This document shows positions 1 to 7,499 of a stretch of 18,587 bases of DNA, in pieces (the first letter of the stretch is position 1; each line of letters opens with the position of its first letter). The notes under the pieces were generated by a model. The model was not told the origin of the DNA. It searched no databases and saw only the letters and a program-made list of their open reading frames with translations. A program made the position numbers and the translations under genes. This DNA comes from Candidatus Firestoneibacteriota bacterium (lineage in GTDB: Bacteria > Oederibacteriota > JAAXVQ01), in assembly GCA_013335425.1 (NCBI GenBank), contig JAAXVQ010000005.1:1-18587 (forward strand), written 5' to 3'.

Positions 1-3000
1 TCCAACGGAAGCATTGCCTTGCCCGAAGCAGGGTTTAAAAGCATTTTTTTATTTAGAACAGCCTCAATATGTGCAAGTCCGATCGTCCGGATTTTTTCAG
101 GCACTATATAAACATCCTCGCTCACAAAAGGTGAGTATCCCGCCGCCATAGCCAAACGCGCATCCGGCAAACGCGTGATTTGAGATAAATAAAGCACCCT
201 GACAGGACCCTGATCGGTTTCAACCACATTGTCCCATTCAATGCGATAAAGAATTAAAAAGCGCATATTGGGCGTTGCGATATCCCGATATAAAACATGT
301 CCCAAAGGGATTAACAGCTGACGATTAACACGGTCGACAAGCCAATCCAAATCATCTTCACTCAAGTGTTCCGTTTTTTGTTCCTGCACCACCCATGATT
401 CCCACAAGCCGATTTTCGGATCATCCAAGCCTTCTTTAATTGTCTCTTTCAAACTCATGCTAAATCGAGCGAGGAGCCGTTCCCTTTTTTTGTTCACTGC
501 CGAAAAGCTTTCACGTATTCCCAAGAAACGTTTGATCCGGCTGGTCCATACCGCCACGTTTGCAGCCCACAACCCGCCCATGGTCATGGCCGGAAGTTCC
601 AGGGCCCAGGTCCATTGCGCGTAAGTTTCTTTCTGCATCCATTGCCATTTTTCAACTAGGAGATATTTCAACCAAGGCATCTGCCCGCCGGCATTTGCGG
701 TTTCGCTTTCGGTTTGAGCATCGAGTTTGGAACGCCAATATTTATTGAATTTTTCCAAAGTGAATTCTTCACGAATGCGTTGCAGAAACCAATCAGCCGT
801 TTCTTTGTCGGTCAGGTTGACGATGGATACCGTGTGCGTGCCGAAAATTTCCCAATCGTCTTTACCCGACCATCCGCGGGCGGCTTTCATGCGTAAATTT
901 TCAACCGCTTTCTCTTTATCGTCCGTCAATTCGCCCAGGTCAAACAACCGTACATCCGGTCCGTTTTTAGAAAATTTAATGCCCCAGTTGACCGGAGCCG
1001 AAAAGGTCGTATCATAAATGCCCCAAGCCCAAAGTTCTTCCTGAGTTCTCCTCAAAACTTGATTCAGTATCGTCCGAACGCCTTCACGGTCTCCCTTTTG
1101 ATGCATTTCCTGTAAAGCGTTCCCCAAAACCCGATCCGCTTTTTCCTGGTAGTATAAAACATCCACCTGACGCGATTGAACCCGGCCGTCCTGGGCTTTC
1201 ACCCGCAAGGCGACATTGTTCAACGTTTTTAGGCCCCAGACCCCTTTGGAATTCTTCAGATATTTTTCAAAAAAATCAATACCGGTCTTTTTTCCCGCAT
1301 GCACACGTTCGACCCACTCTTTAAATTCATTGTCCGGCATATTGGTAAAACCCCATTGCCGAAAAACTTCCGCCGTGGCTTCTCGACTTTTGGGGATCTT
1401 GATCATCACAGGCAATTTTTCAGCGGTTAAAACCTCAAACTGGGCGCTAAGCGTTTCATTTTGAAGAATAGTGTTTCTCAGTATTTCCCGGAGTTTATTT
1501 TCATCGGCCATTGTCCCTGCGTCGGGAAAATCAACCGTAGTTGCCTTAATACCCAAACTTCCAGCAGGGCGCTTGTCGAGTCCGACAAGTGTCTGGTTTG
1601 GTTCTCCAGTTTTTCCCGTACGTGGTGAAGACAGCCCCTTGCCGACGCCGCCGGCAACTTCTCCGTCTCCAGCCTTATTTGCTGTAACAAAATAATTCAT
1701 GGCGGATTTTTTCAAAGGCGGAAAAATCCAATTGATCAAGAATCCCGGAAAGCGCTCCTGCAGGCCGTACGCCGACCTCGGCCAAAGCCTGATAAAAATA
1801 TAAACCATGACGGGCGTCAGCCAAGATAGCCAGTAATTCAAGCCCAATGTTTGAAAGAGTTTAAACCCGGCGGCCTTAAGCCCATTTTCCAAACGGTCGG
1901 CGGTCATAAAATTTTCCCTGCCGAATTCATCGCCTTGGTGGTGGGCCCCCCACGGGTCCCAATAACGGATTCCCGCTTTCCAGTCAAAAAACCTCTTCAT
2001 CAAACCTGCAAAATTCCAGGAATAATTGGGCGTGCTTATAACGGCATAACCGCCCGGTTTTAAAACGCGAAAAATTTCGCGCATAGCCTGTTCGGGATCG
2101 CCGACATGTTCCAGCATTTCCGTACAAATCACCAAATCAAAGGTACCCGTTCCCCAAGCTAATGCTTGCGCATCAGCTTGAATGAATTCGACTTGATTTT
2201 CCCAAATCTCCGAGTTTTCCGGTCTGGATTCAGTCAAGCTGTTCGGCCCTTCAATAAGTTCATCACGAAAGCCTTGCCGTTTCAGATCCTCTTTTCGGGA
2301 TTGAATTTCAATTTTAGAGTTTAAAGTTTTGGAAATTTCCAGAATTTCAGAATTATAATCGGAAGCCACGATATGAGCGGCCGGGTATTGGTTAAGAATA
2401 GTTTTTATATTATATCCCAACCCGCTGCCCAAATCCAAAACCCGCAAGGGTCGGTCAGTCGAAAACGGCAATTGTTCGAATATTTTCCGAAGCGCCGGTT
2501 GGTTGTAACCTGCGGAAATGGAGGCGCCGGGATTTACGATTTTGTTGTAAAAAGAGTCCTGGCTTTTTTGAGGTGCCGAAGGTGAATTCGGCCCCGCGCG
2601 CCTTCCCAAGGCGACCTTCAGCCAATTGAGCGTTCCCGAAACGGTTGAATTTTCAAGGCTTGGCGTCTTGGCCCCCAAATTAAAAAAGCGGGACATCCAA
2701 CGCACGATGACAACGCCGGCAACCGAGATAGCACCCAGTACCAGCAGCCCTGAAACCAACAAGCGAATCTCAAGTGACGGTTGATCGGGTAACCGTGGCG
2801 TAAGTTGCTGGGCGAGCTGGGAAAACCAGTAGCCCGCGGTTTCCAGTCCCAAACCTACCGACGCCAACTCGTTCAGGTTATTGAGGCCGAAGGCTTGGTT
2901 GTCCTCCAAAGGCGCCTTGATATTAAAAGTGATTTTTGACATTTCAATGTTGAATTTCCCTTGCCCCTCTTTTCCTTCCTTCAGCACCAACGGCATTCCG

Positions 3001-6000
3001 AAATAAAGTTCGACATAGCTGTTATCTCTCTCTTTCATTTCCACAATTTTATAAACTGCAGGATCAAATCCTTCAGTTCCTATAAAAGCATCTTCATCAT
3101 CCACTTTTTCAAAACAAACTTTAATTTTTTCGCCCTGCCCTTTGGACGAAGAAGGCGGCAATTTAATCCACACATTGGGTTTCACCCCGTCTTGTTCCGG
3201 GGAAAAGCCGTAGCGGTGAATGAGCATATTCAGCATCAACAAATTGCTGACATGGGGATAGACTCTTCTAATATTGGAAAAACGGTAAAAAAACAAATTC
3301 AGCATGAATTGCATTAATCCGTTGCCGCGGATTTTTTTTCCGAGCCATATACCCTTTAACGCCGGTGGTTCTTCCTGACGGTCCCCGTCTTGGTAATAAA
3401 TGAAACAATCCGGGATTTTTTGATGCGTCTGGCGGCGACCCGCCTCATCCAGTTCATCCAAGGAAATATAAACCTGCCTGCCAAAAGGAACAGACAAAAC
3501 GTCCCGGTGATAGGCAAAATTATAAACCTGGTTATCGGCAACAAAAGTCACCCGTTGACCATCAACTTGAATGATTTGCCTGGTTCCCTTTTCAGATAAA
3601 GTACCGCTTAACCTTTCAGTTTTTTCCCGTTTGGACGCCTCGGCTTGAGCCGCCACTTCTGCAGCTTTGAGTGCTGCACCATGAGCGCCGTTGGCATCGG
3701 CAGCCAACTTGATCTGCAACTGCGGTAATTCGAGTTCCTGAGCGAACTGATCCACCCAAGCTTGAAGCTTCTGCCGGCGAATCTCTCCCGTTTGGCCGCT
3801 CATGGTGCCGCCGCCAAAAACAAATCGTGTTTCCCCCGTTAGCCTATGCAGCAGAATCACGTGTTGGGCTTCCCGCTTTTCAATTTCTTCCCACACTGCA
3901 AATGCCCTATCCTGCAAACTTTTGTTCTGCAACTTTCGATTCCCGGTTACAGGATCAATTCCTGCGGCAGCCCAGCCGATATGCTTGACTTCGACATGCA
4001 CAATGCCTAAGCGATGCAGGGTTTCGATTAAACCGCGTTCTTCCGCCAGCCTGAGAATGCCCCGGATGCTTCCGCCCAGATCCTCAAAAGAGCCCTGTGG
4101 AGAATCAGGGGATGTAGAGGCCGCTTGTTCGCCGATGTTCCACCGATGGTGCCCGCCTTCATTGGCCCCATCCACATCATGCCCGTTCCGGATCAAACGC
4201 ACACCGATCCCCGACCCCTCAATCATGGCCACGGCATTTTTAAACCCCGCTTCATGAGCCAACGACAGCGCCCAACCGGTCATGTCCGTACCAAAGCTCA
4301 AAGTCGTCTTTTGCCCGAATAATGTACGCAACGCGGGAATAAATTTATTGGCCTCACTGAAGTCATGTTCTCCGTACTTGAAGCCCCGCGACAAATTGCC
4401 CAGGCTGGCCATGCGGTCTCTGGCATAGTCAGGCGCTCCCGGCAGATTGATAAAGACGCCGTCCAAAGTTCCATATTTTTTCTCAACTTCCACTTTGACC
4501 ACATCCACATAGTTCACCAGCCGTTCTCGGAACATCTCGCCTGAACCACCGGCATCCAAGTGTTCATACGGGTAGGCGTACCGGTAACGCAAACTTTGAT
4601 CCGCTTGCCGCAGGACGTCTTCTTCTGACCCGGCCGAAGGGAACAGCTCATCGGTCACATCTTTCCCATGATATAAAACGCAAACTTTAAAACCTTGCCC
4701 CCCAACATCCACCCCAAGGGTCAACCGGTTTTGCTCCGGCGACTCTTCAGCTAATACCGGCATTTTTTTCGGAGTGATCTCCAAATCAGCGGGTTTGACC
4801 AGGACCTTGATCGGATTGCCGGTGTTGGCTTTACTTAGCAAAGGCATTCCCACATGTTCAAAATAGCTTTGAATCTCCGTGGCAATGGCTTGGGTTTCCG
4901 AAGAATTCACCGCCCCGTTTTCCGATGCTTCAACATAAAGTCGCCCAGTTGGACCGTTTCCCAAAGCCAAGGCCTGAGCGTAAATCATCGCCACGTAACG
5001 GCGATAAATTGCTGTTTTAATCTGATCATTCTTCAGAACGGCTGGGCTGGGTATCGCCACCTGCACGGAATTTCCGTTTTCCGCCAACAAGGTCACCTGC
5101 AGCGATTTGCCGCCTGCGCGGACCGCGGAATGAATCGCCCGCTCGGCGTCGATGAAGGAAACATCTTTAGTTTCCGCTTGAGTAAACACCTCCAACCCAT
5201 AATCCCGAGATCCGGGGTTCAGGTCCGGATTTTTGTGAGCTCGACCCTTACCCGCCCAAAGCGTCATGGCCGGCACGGCACTAAAGAAAGGCGGCCCCAG
5301 CAACCCTTTACTGATCAATATCGAAACCACGGAACCTGTCAAGATTGCCAACGCAACCGTGGCCGATGCCAGGATTATCTGTGCCCGGGGTGATTGCAGG
5401 GCCGCCCCCGCGGTTGCAAACCAATTCCGTACAAGGTTCCAATAATTGTTTTTCGGAGGTTTGTTGAAGTCCCGCACCAACTCCGCGTGCCAGGGAACAA
5501 TCACGCTCTCAGGGCTGCCGGCCTCGCCGACTTTCATGAGCACAGTGCCGGACTCAAGATTTTCTTCCCGGCTGACCGTCAACGCCAAATCCTGATTTTT
5601 TCTCAAATTCAAACGCACGAGCGCTTTGTCGCCCTCGTCGCTTATTTGCATCGACTTCAATGTGACGCCCAAATACTTTAACGACGCAAACGCTTTCCGT
5701 ATGTCCGCTTGCGTGATTTTCCCAGTTTGCAGGTTCACCGCGCCCAGCGCCAAGTCCAGCTCTTGGGCAAAGGTCTTCACCCACGGTTCCTGAGCATTCA
5801 TTTCGGCCTGGGTCAAAGCCCGGTCCAGTACTAAATTGTCCTGCGGAGTGTTGACCGGCAGAGACAATATGTTCTGATTCTCAGCCAAAAGTTTTTCCAG
5901 CGGCGTTTTTCGGTTCCGCAACAGCGAGTAGTACGGGTTCACCACGTCTTCATGCGTGAGGCGCGGTTGCACGGAAATATAAGTGATGTTGCGCGCCCGC

Positions 6001-7217
6001 AATCCCGCCAGCACGCCCTCGGTATGAAAACCGCCGGTCACCAAAACGGCCATATCGGTCCCGGCATCGCGCATGCGGTTCACGGTGTTTTCCACAAAAA
6101 TCCCGCTGCGCGCGTCCGCCAGTTCATAGAAGCGTTTTACTTTCGCCACGTACTCGTCAAGGCCACGGGTCTCCGCTTCAATGTCCCCGCCGTCCTCGCG
6201 GCTGATATACTCCGCGAAGTGCGCACCTGCAAACGCCGCCGTGTTCTGCCGGTACTCCTTCAATTCCGCGGGTGTTACGGAAATGTTGAGCATGCGCTCC
6301 AAAATATCCAACCGCCGTTCCAAGGCGTCCAGTTCCCTCTGCGCCCGGCTGGTGTACAACCCCGTCCGGATCTCCGCATCCAACTGCTCCAGCTCCAGGG
6401 TCAATGCCGTACTGTCGACTTCGCCGAACCCTTTATCGCCTTGTCCCACATAGCGACGGAGATTGAGGTACCGGCCCGTATCCGCCCCGTGCTTGCGCCC
6501 CAACTGATATAGCTTCACGGCATATTTCAACAGGGGCATATCCCCGTCACGGCTCGCCTGCTTGGCCTGATCCAACTCCTGCAAGGCCGGTGTATAAACT
6601 TTGGGTTTGAGCTCATTGAGCGCATCCCTTAGGTCATAGACCATACCCTGGCTCTCGTCGTTGAGAAATTCGGCGACGACCCGGCGGCTTTCCGCATATG
6701 CGCCCGCATCCTCGACGCCGGCCAATCTAACCGCGACTTTCCCTGTGGCCGCGTAATATTCCGCGCCCGAAAGTTTTCCCTGTTTGATGAAATATTGCCC
6801 CGCCACCCGGCGGGCGCGTTCCGGTGCTTCGCGCAATTGCATTACGTTGATGGGCAAGGAAGCGCCTTCCACCGCCACCAATTTCAGCCCCTGCTCCCGC
6901 GTCAATTTTTCCAGTAAGCGGGCAATCTCCCCCTGCACTTCCGCATTGCAGTGTAAATCCTGTATGTGAATCACCAATCGTCCGCTGCCTTGGTAGGCGG
7001 ATTGCACCTGCCCCAATTCCCGCGGAATCTCAATGCTTTGATGGTTGAACAGCACAGCTCCGGTCGGTATGGGATACGTACCGCCTTCAAATGCCCAGGA
7101 AATGCCCGGAAAAATAAAAGCCATGGCCACCAAAATCGCAATGGCTTTGGCCAAAAATCGGCAGCCTGAATGTCGGCTGAATTGAATAAAGCTCAAATTC
7201 CGTGGAAATATTGACAT
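1..7217 (-). CDS. Giant multidomain membrane-associated protein (C-terminus beyond left edge)
   Basis: One frame stays open from the ATG at 7215-7217 to the left edge, giving 2,405 complete codons and no stop, so the C-terminus is missing. I translated about twenty 60-base lines across the whole length and all continue in the same frame. In order: a signal-type hydrophobic segment (about residues 26-44, ending SWAF); a TraB/ChaN-like domain (about 78-415); a transmembrane segment (about 612-636); a ROK/hexokinase-like domain (about 832-1180); a GNAT-like segment (about 1245-1350); a transmembrane segment (about 1488-1510); a class I methyltransferase (about 1575-1795); hydrophobic stretches near 1796-1813 and 2205-2225; and a kinase-like region (about 1915-2140). 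The start is supported by AAAGGA 7 bases upstream. Overall function is unknown. The combination suggests an envelope-associated polyenzyme or a fusion of scavenged or degenerate domains. I recognise no family matching the whole architecture. The reading frame is secure; the function is not. Confidence 0.92.
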   Translation of the reverse strand, partial: MSIFPRNLSFIQFSRHSGCRFLAKAIAILVAMAFIFPGISWAFEGGTYPIPTGAVLFNHQSIEIPRELGQVQSAYQGSGRLVIHIQDLHCNAEVQGEIARLLEKLTREQGLKLVAVEGASLPINVMQLREAPERARRVAGQYFIKQGKLSGAEYYAATGKVAVRLAGVEDAGAYAESRRVVAEFLNDESQGMVYDLRDALNELKPKVYTPALQELDQAKQASRDGDMPLLKYAVKLYQLGRKHGADTGRYLNLRRYVGQGDKGFGEVDSTALTLELEQLDAEIRTGLYTSRAQRELDALERRLDILERMLNISVTPAELKEYRQNTAAFAGAHFAEYISREDGGDIEAETRGLDEYVAKVKRFYELADARSGIFVENTVNRMRDAGTDMAVLVTGGFHTEGVLAGLRARNITYISVQPRLTHEDVVNPYYSLLRNRKTPLEKLLAENQNILSLPVNTPQDNLVLDRALTQAEMNAQEPWVKTFAQELDLALGAVNLQTGKITQADIRKAFASLKYLGVTLKSMQISDEGDKALVRLNLRKNQDLALTVSREENLESGTVLMKVGEAGSPESVIVPWHAELVRDFNKPPKNNYWNLVRNWFATAGAALQSPRAQIILASATVALAILTGSVVSILISKGLLGPPFFSAVPAMTLWAGKGRAHKNPDLNPGSRDYGLEVFTQAETKDVSFIDAERAIHSAVRAGGKSLQVTLLAENGNSVQVAIPSPAVLKNDQIKTAIYRRYVAMIYAQALALGNGPTGRLYVEASENGAVNSSETQAIATEIQSYFEHVGMPLLSKANTGNPIKVLVKPADLEITPKKMPVLAEESPEQNRLTLGVDVGGQGFKVCVLYHGKDVTDELFPSAGSEEDVLRQADQSLRYRYAYPYEHLDAGGSGEMFRERLVNYVDVVKVEVEKKYGTLDGVFINLPGAPDYARDRMASLGNLSRGFKYGEHDFSEANKFIPALRTLFGQKTTLSFGTDMTGWALSLAHEAGFKNAVAMIEGSGIGVRLIRNGHDVDGANEGGHHRWNIGEQAASTSPDSPQGSFEDLGGSIRGILRLAEERGLIETLHRLGIVHVEVKHIGWAAAGIDPVTGNRKLQNKSLQDRAFAVWEEIEKREAQHVILLHRLTGETRFVFGGGTMSGQTGEIRRQKLQAWVDQFAQELELPQLQIKLAADANGAHGAALKAAEVAAQAEASKREKTERLSGTLSEKGTRQIIQVDGQRVTFVADNQVYNFAYHRDVLSVPFGRQVYISLDELDEAGRRQTHQKIPDCFIYYQDGDRQEEPPALKGIWLGKKIRGNGLMQFMLNLFFYRFSNIRRVYPHVSNLLMLNMLIHRYGFSPEQDGVKPNVWIKLPPSSSKGQGEKIKVCFEKVDDEDAFIGTEGFDPAVYKIVEMKERDNSYVELYFGMPLVLKEGKEGQGKFNIEMSKITFNIKAPLEDNQAFGLNNLNELASVGLGLETAGYWFSQLAQQLTPRLPDQPSLEIRLLVSGLLVLGAISVAGVVIVRWMSRFFNLGAKTPSLENSTVSGTLNWLKVALGRRAGPNSPSAPQKSQDSFYNKIVNPGASISAGYNQPALRKIFEQLPFSTDRPLRVLDLGSGLGYNIKTILNQYPAAHIVASDYNSEILEISKTLNSKIEIQSRKEDLKRQGFRDELIEGPNSLTESRPENSEIWENQVEFIQADAQALAWGTGTFDLVICTEMLEHVGDPEQAMREIFRVLKPGGYAVISTPNYSWNFAGLMKRFFDWKAGIRYWDPWGAHHQGDEFGRENFMTADRLENGLKAAGFKLFQTLGLNYWLSWLTPVMVYIFIRLWPRSAYGLQERFPGFLINWIFPPLKKSAMNYFVTANKAGDGEVAGGVGKGLSSPRTGKTGEPNQTLVGLDKRPAGSLGIKATTVDFPDAGTMADENKLREILRNTILQNETLSAQFEVLTAEKLPVMIKIPKSREATAEVFRQWGFTNMPDNEFKEWVERVHAGKKTGIDFFEKYLKNSKGVWGLKTLNNVALRVKAQDGRVQSRQVDVLYYQEKADRVLGNALQEMHQKGDREGVRTILNQVLRRTQEELWAWGIYDTTFSAPVNWGIKFSKNGPDVRLFDLGELTDDKEKAVENLRMKAARGWSGKDDWEIFGTHTVSIVNLTDKETADWFLQRIREEFTLEKFNKYWRSKLDAQTESETANAGGQMPWLKYLLVEKWQWMQKETYAQWTWALELPAMTMGGLWAANVAVWTSRIKRFLGIRESFSAVNKKRERLLARFSMSLKETIKEGLDDPKIGLWESWVVQEQKTEHLSEDDLDWLVDRVNRQLLIPLGHVLYRDIATPNMRFLILYRIEWDNVVETDQGPVRVLYLSQITRLPDARLAMAAGYSPFVSEDVYIVPEKIRTIGLAHIEAVLNKKMLLNPASGKAMLPL
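798..1475 (-). other. Kinase-like (APH/protein-kinase fold) region inside the giant protein
   Basis: About residues 1915-2140. LPVMIKIPKS (Lys1940) resembles the beta-3 VAIK lysine. WGIYDTTFSAPVNWG (Asp2069, Asn2077) resembles a catalytic-loop Asp with a downstream Asn. VRLFDLGELTDD (Asp2093) resembles the DFG metal-binding Asp. Order and spacing roughly fit an aminoglycoside-phosphotransferase or protein-kinase fold. However, the Asp-to-Asn distance is 8 rather than the usual 5, and no glycine-rich loop is obvious. It could be a divergent active kinase, a pseudokinase or a chance match. Confidence 0.35.
1833..2495 (-). other. Class I SAM-dependent methyltransferase domain inside the giant protein
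   Basis: About residues 1575-1795. It shows motif I VLDLGSGLGYN (Asp1595), an acidic end of strand 2 in IVASDYN, a motif II-like FIQADAQAL, then FDLVICTEMLEHV, and post-motif III RVLKPGGYAVISTPN. This is the Methyltransf_11/UbiE-COQ5 pattern and all SAM-binding landmarks look intact. The domain is followed directly by aromatic hydrophobic segments (near residues 1796-1813). It is also preceded by a transmembrane helix near 1488-1510, so a membrane-proximal or lipid-type substrate is plausible. The substrate is not identifiable from sequence. Confidence 0.8.
3168..3485 (-). other. GNAT-like acetyltransferase segment inside the giant protein
   Basis: About residues 1245-1350. The stretch has a strand GIWLGKKI followed by RGNGLMQFML (1297-1300 RGNG), which fits the GNAT motif A consensus R/QxxGxG/A that binds the CoA pyrophosphate. 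About 30 residues later comes SNLLMLNMLIHRYGF, resembling the motif B asparagine, helix and (Y/L)GF ending. The segment is short, and it sits between the actin-fold domain and a transmembrane helix. Only motif resemblance supports this. Confidence 0.4.
3678..4724 (-). other. ROK/hexokinase-like (actin-fold) ATPase domain inside the giant protein
   Basis: About residues 832-1180. Visible landmarks are a phosphate-1 motif LGVDVGGQGFK (Asp837), a candidate catalytic Asp978 in SFGTDMTGWAL, the phosphate-2 motif IEGSGIGVRLIRNG (1001-1005 GSGIG), NEGGHH (1019-1024), GSFEDLGGS where ROK proteins have GCxE, and a C-terminal FVFGGG followed by NGAHGAALKA. This is the order seen in ROK-family sugar kinases and repressors. 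The usual zinc-binding Cys cluster (CxCGxxGC) is absent. The first phosphate loop has Gln where ROK kinases normally have Thr. It is probably an actin-fold ATP-binding domain, and its substrate and activity are uncertain. Confidence 0.65.
5973..6986 (-). other. TraB/ChaN-like domain inside the giant protein
   Basis: About residues 78-415. The domain opens with a strand and the motif HIQDLH (residues 84-89), followed by a helix and the strand-acid pattern LVAVEGA. It ends with VLVTGGFHTEGVL (His398) and then a strand before PRLTHED. Two His-containing motifs at the two ends and a VEG acid match the pattern of the TraB/PrgY and ChaN (haem- or metal-binding, erythromycin-esterase-like) fold, where N-terminal His/Asp/Glu and a C-terminal GxxH form the active or ligand site. 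The assignment rests on motif order only. The biochemical role is unknown. Confidence 0.5.
7086..7217 (-). other. Signal peptide or N-terminal membrane anchor of the giant protein
   Basis: Residues 1-44 begin MSIFPRNLSF, contain several basic residues up to about residue 25 (RHSGCRFLAK), then a hydrophobic core AIAILVAMAFIFPGI followed by SWAFEGG. This is the layout of a Sec signal peptide, with an Ala-containing possible cleavage site near SWA-F. It could equally stay uncleaved as an anchor. It implies the TraB/ChaN-like domain that follows is outside the cytoplasm, unless the segment is not exported. Confidence 0.7.
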
Positions 7218-7223
7218 CAAGGG

Positions 7224-7241
7224 ATCCTTTGCTCAAAGGAT
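7224..7241 (-). promoter_or_regulatory. Inverted repeat covering the Shine-Dalgarno of the giant gene
   Basis: On the minus strand the leader reads ATCCTTTG-AG-CAAAGGAT, two perfect 8-base arms with a 2-base centre. The 3' arm contains AAAGGA, which is the ribosome-binding site, ending 7 bases before the ATG at 7217. Folded as RNA it would give a 7-bp stem with a GAGC tetraloop that buries the ribosome-binding site. It could also be a DNA operator for a dimeric repressor. Confidence 0.6.
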
Positions 7242-7268
7242 GAATTTAAAAATGATTACGACATCTAA

Positions 7269-7296
7269 AATATATCATATAAATATCCAATTTCAA
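7269..7296 (-). promoter_or_regulatory. Possible sigma-70-type promoter for the giant gene
   Basis: The minus strand carries TTGAAA (7291-7296) and TATATT (7269-7274) with a 16-base spacer in an AT-rich stretch. A start near 7262 would give a leader of about 45 bases that includes the Shine-Dalgarno hairpin. AT-rich DNA produces such matches easily, so this is tentative. Confidence 0.35.
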
Positions 7297-7412
7297 AATT
7301 CAGCAGTTCATTTTTTATTAATTTAAAATCATTAAATAACCGCAGTGTCACTTCGAAACACTCCTAGGTGTTATTAAACATGCGGAAACTTTCAGATGAT
7401 TGCAGAAAGCAT

Positions 7413-7442
7413 TTGAAACCTCCGGGAAAAAACGTGTATGAT
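7413..7442 (+). promoter_or_regulatory. Probable sigma-70-type promoter for ychF
   Basis: TTGAAA (7413-7418) and TATGAT (7437-7442) are separated by 18 bases. A start near 7449 gives a leader of about 50 bases before the ATG at 7500. The match is good and correctly placed in the divergent region. Confidence 0.6.
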
Positions 7443-7499
7443 GCACGTTCTTGCAATATTCCCCGGTTATGGGGATTCCCCAAAGGAGCATTCCGCATT

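Noticed and set aside
560..7169. Numerous plus-strand frames of 60-186 codons
   Set aside because: They lie opposite the giant minus-strand frame, which has clear domain motifs. None has a recognisable domain or ribosome-binding site.
7368..7499. 44-residue N-terminal extension of ychF from a GTG
   Set aside because: The conserved YchF N-terminus and the AAAGGAG site point to the ATG at 7500, and the extension overlaps the promoter.
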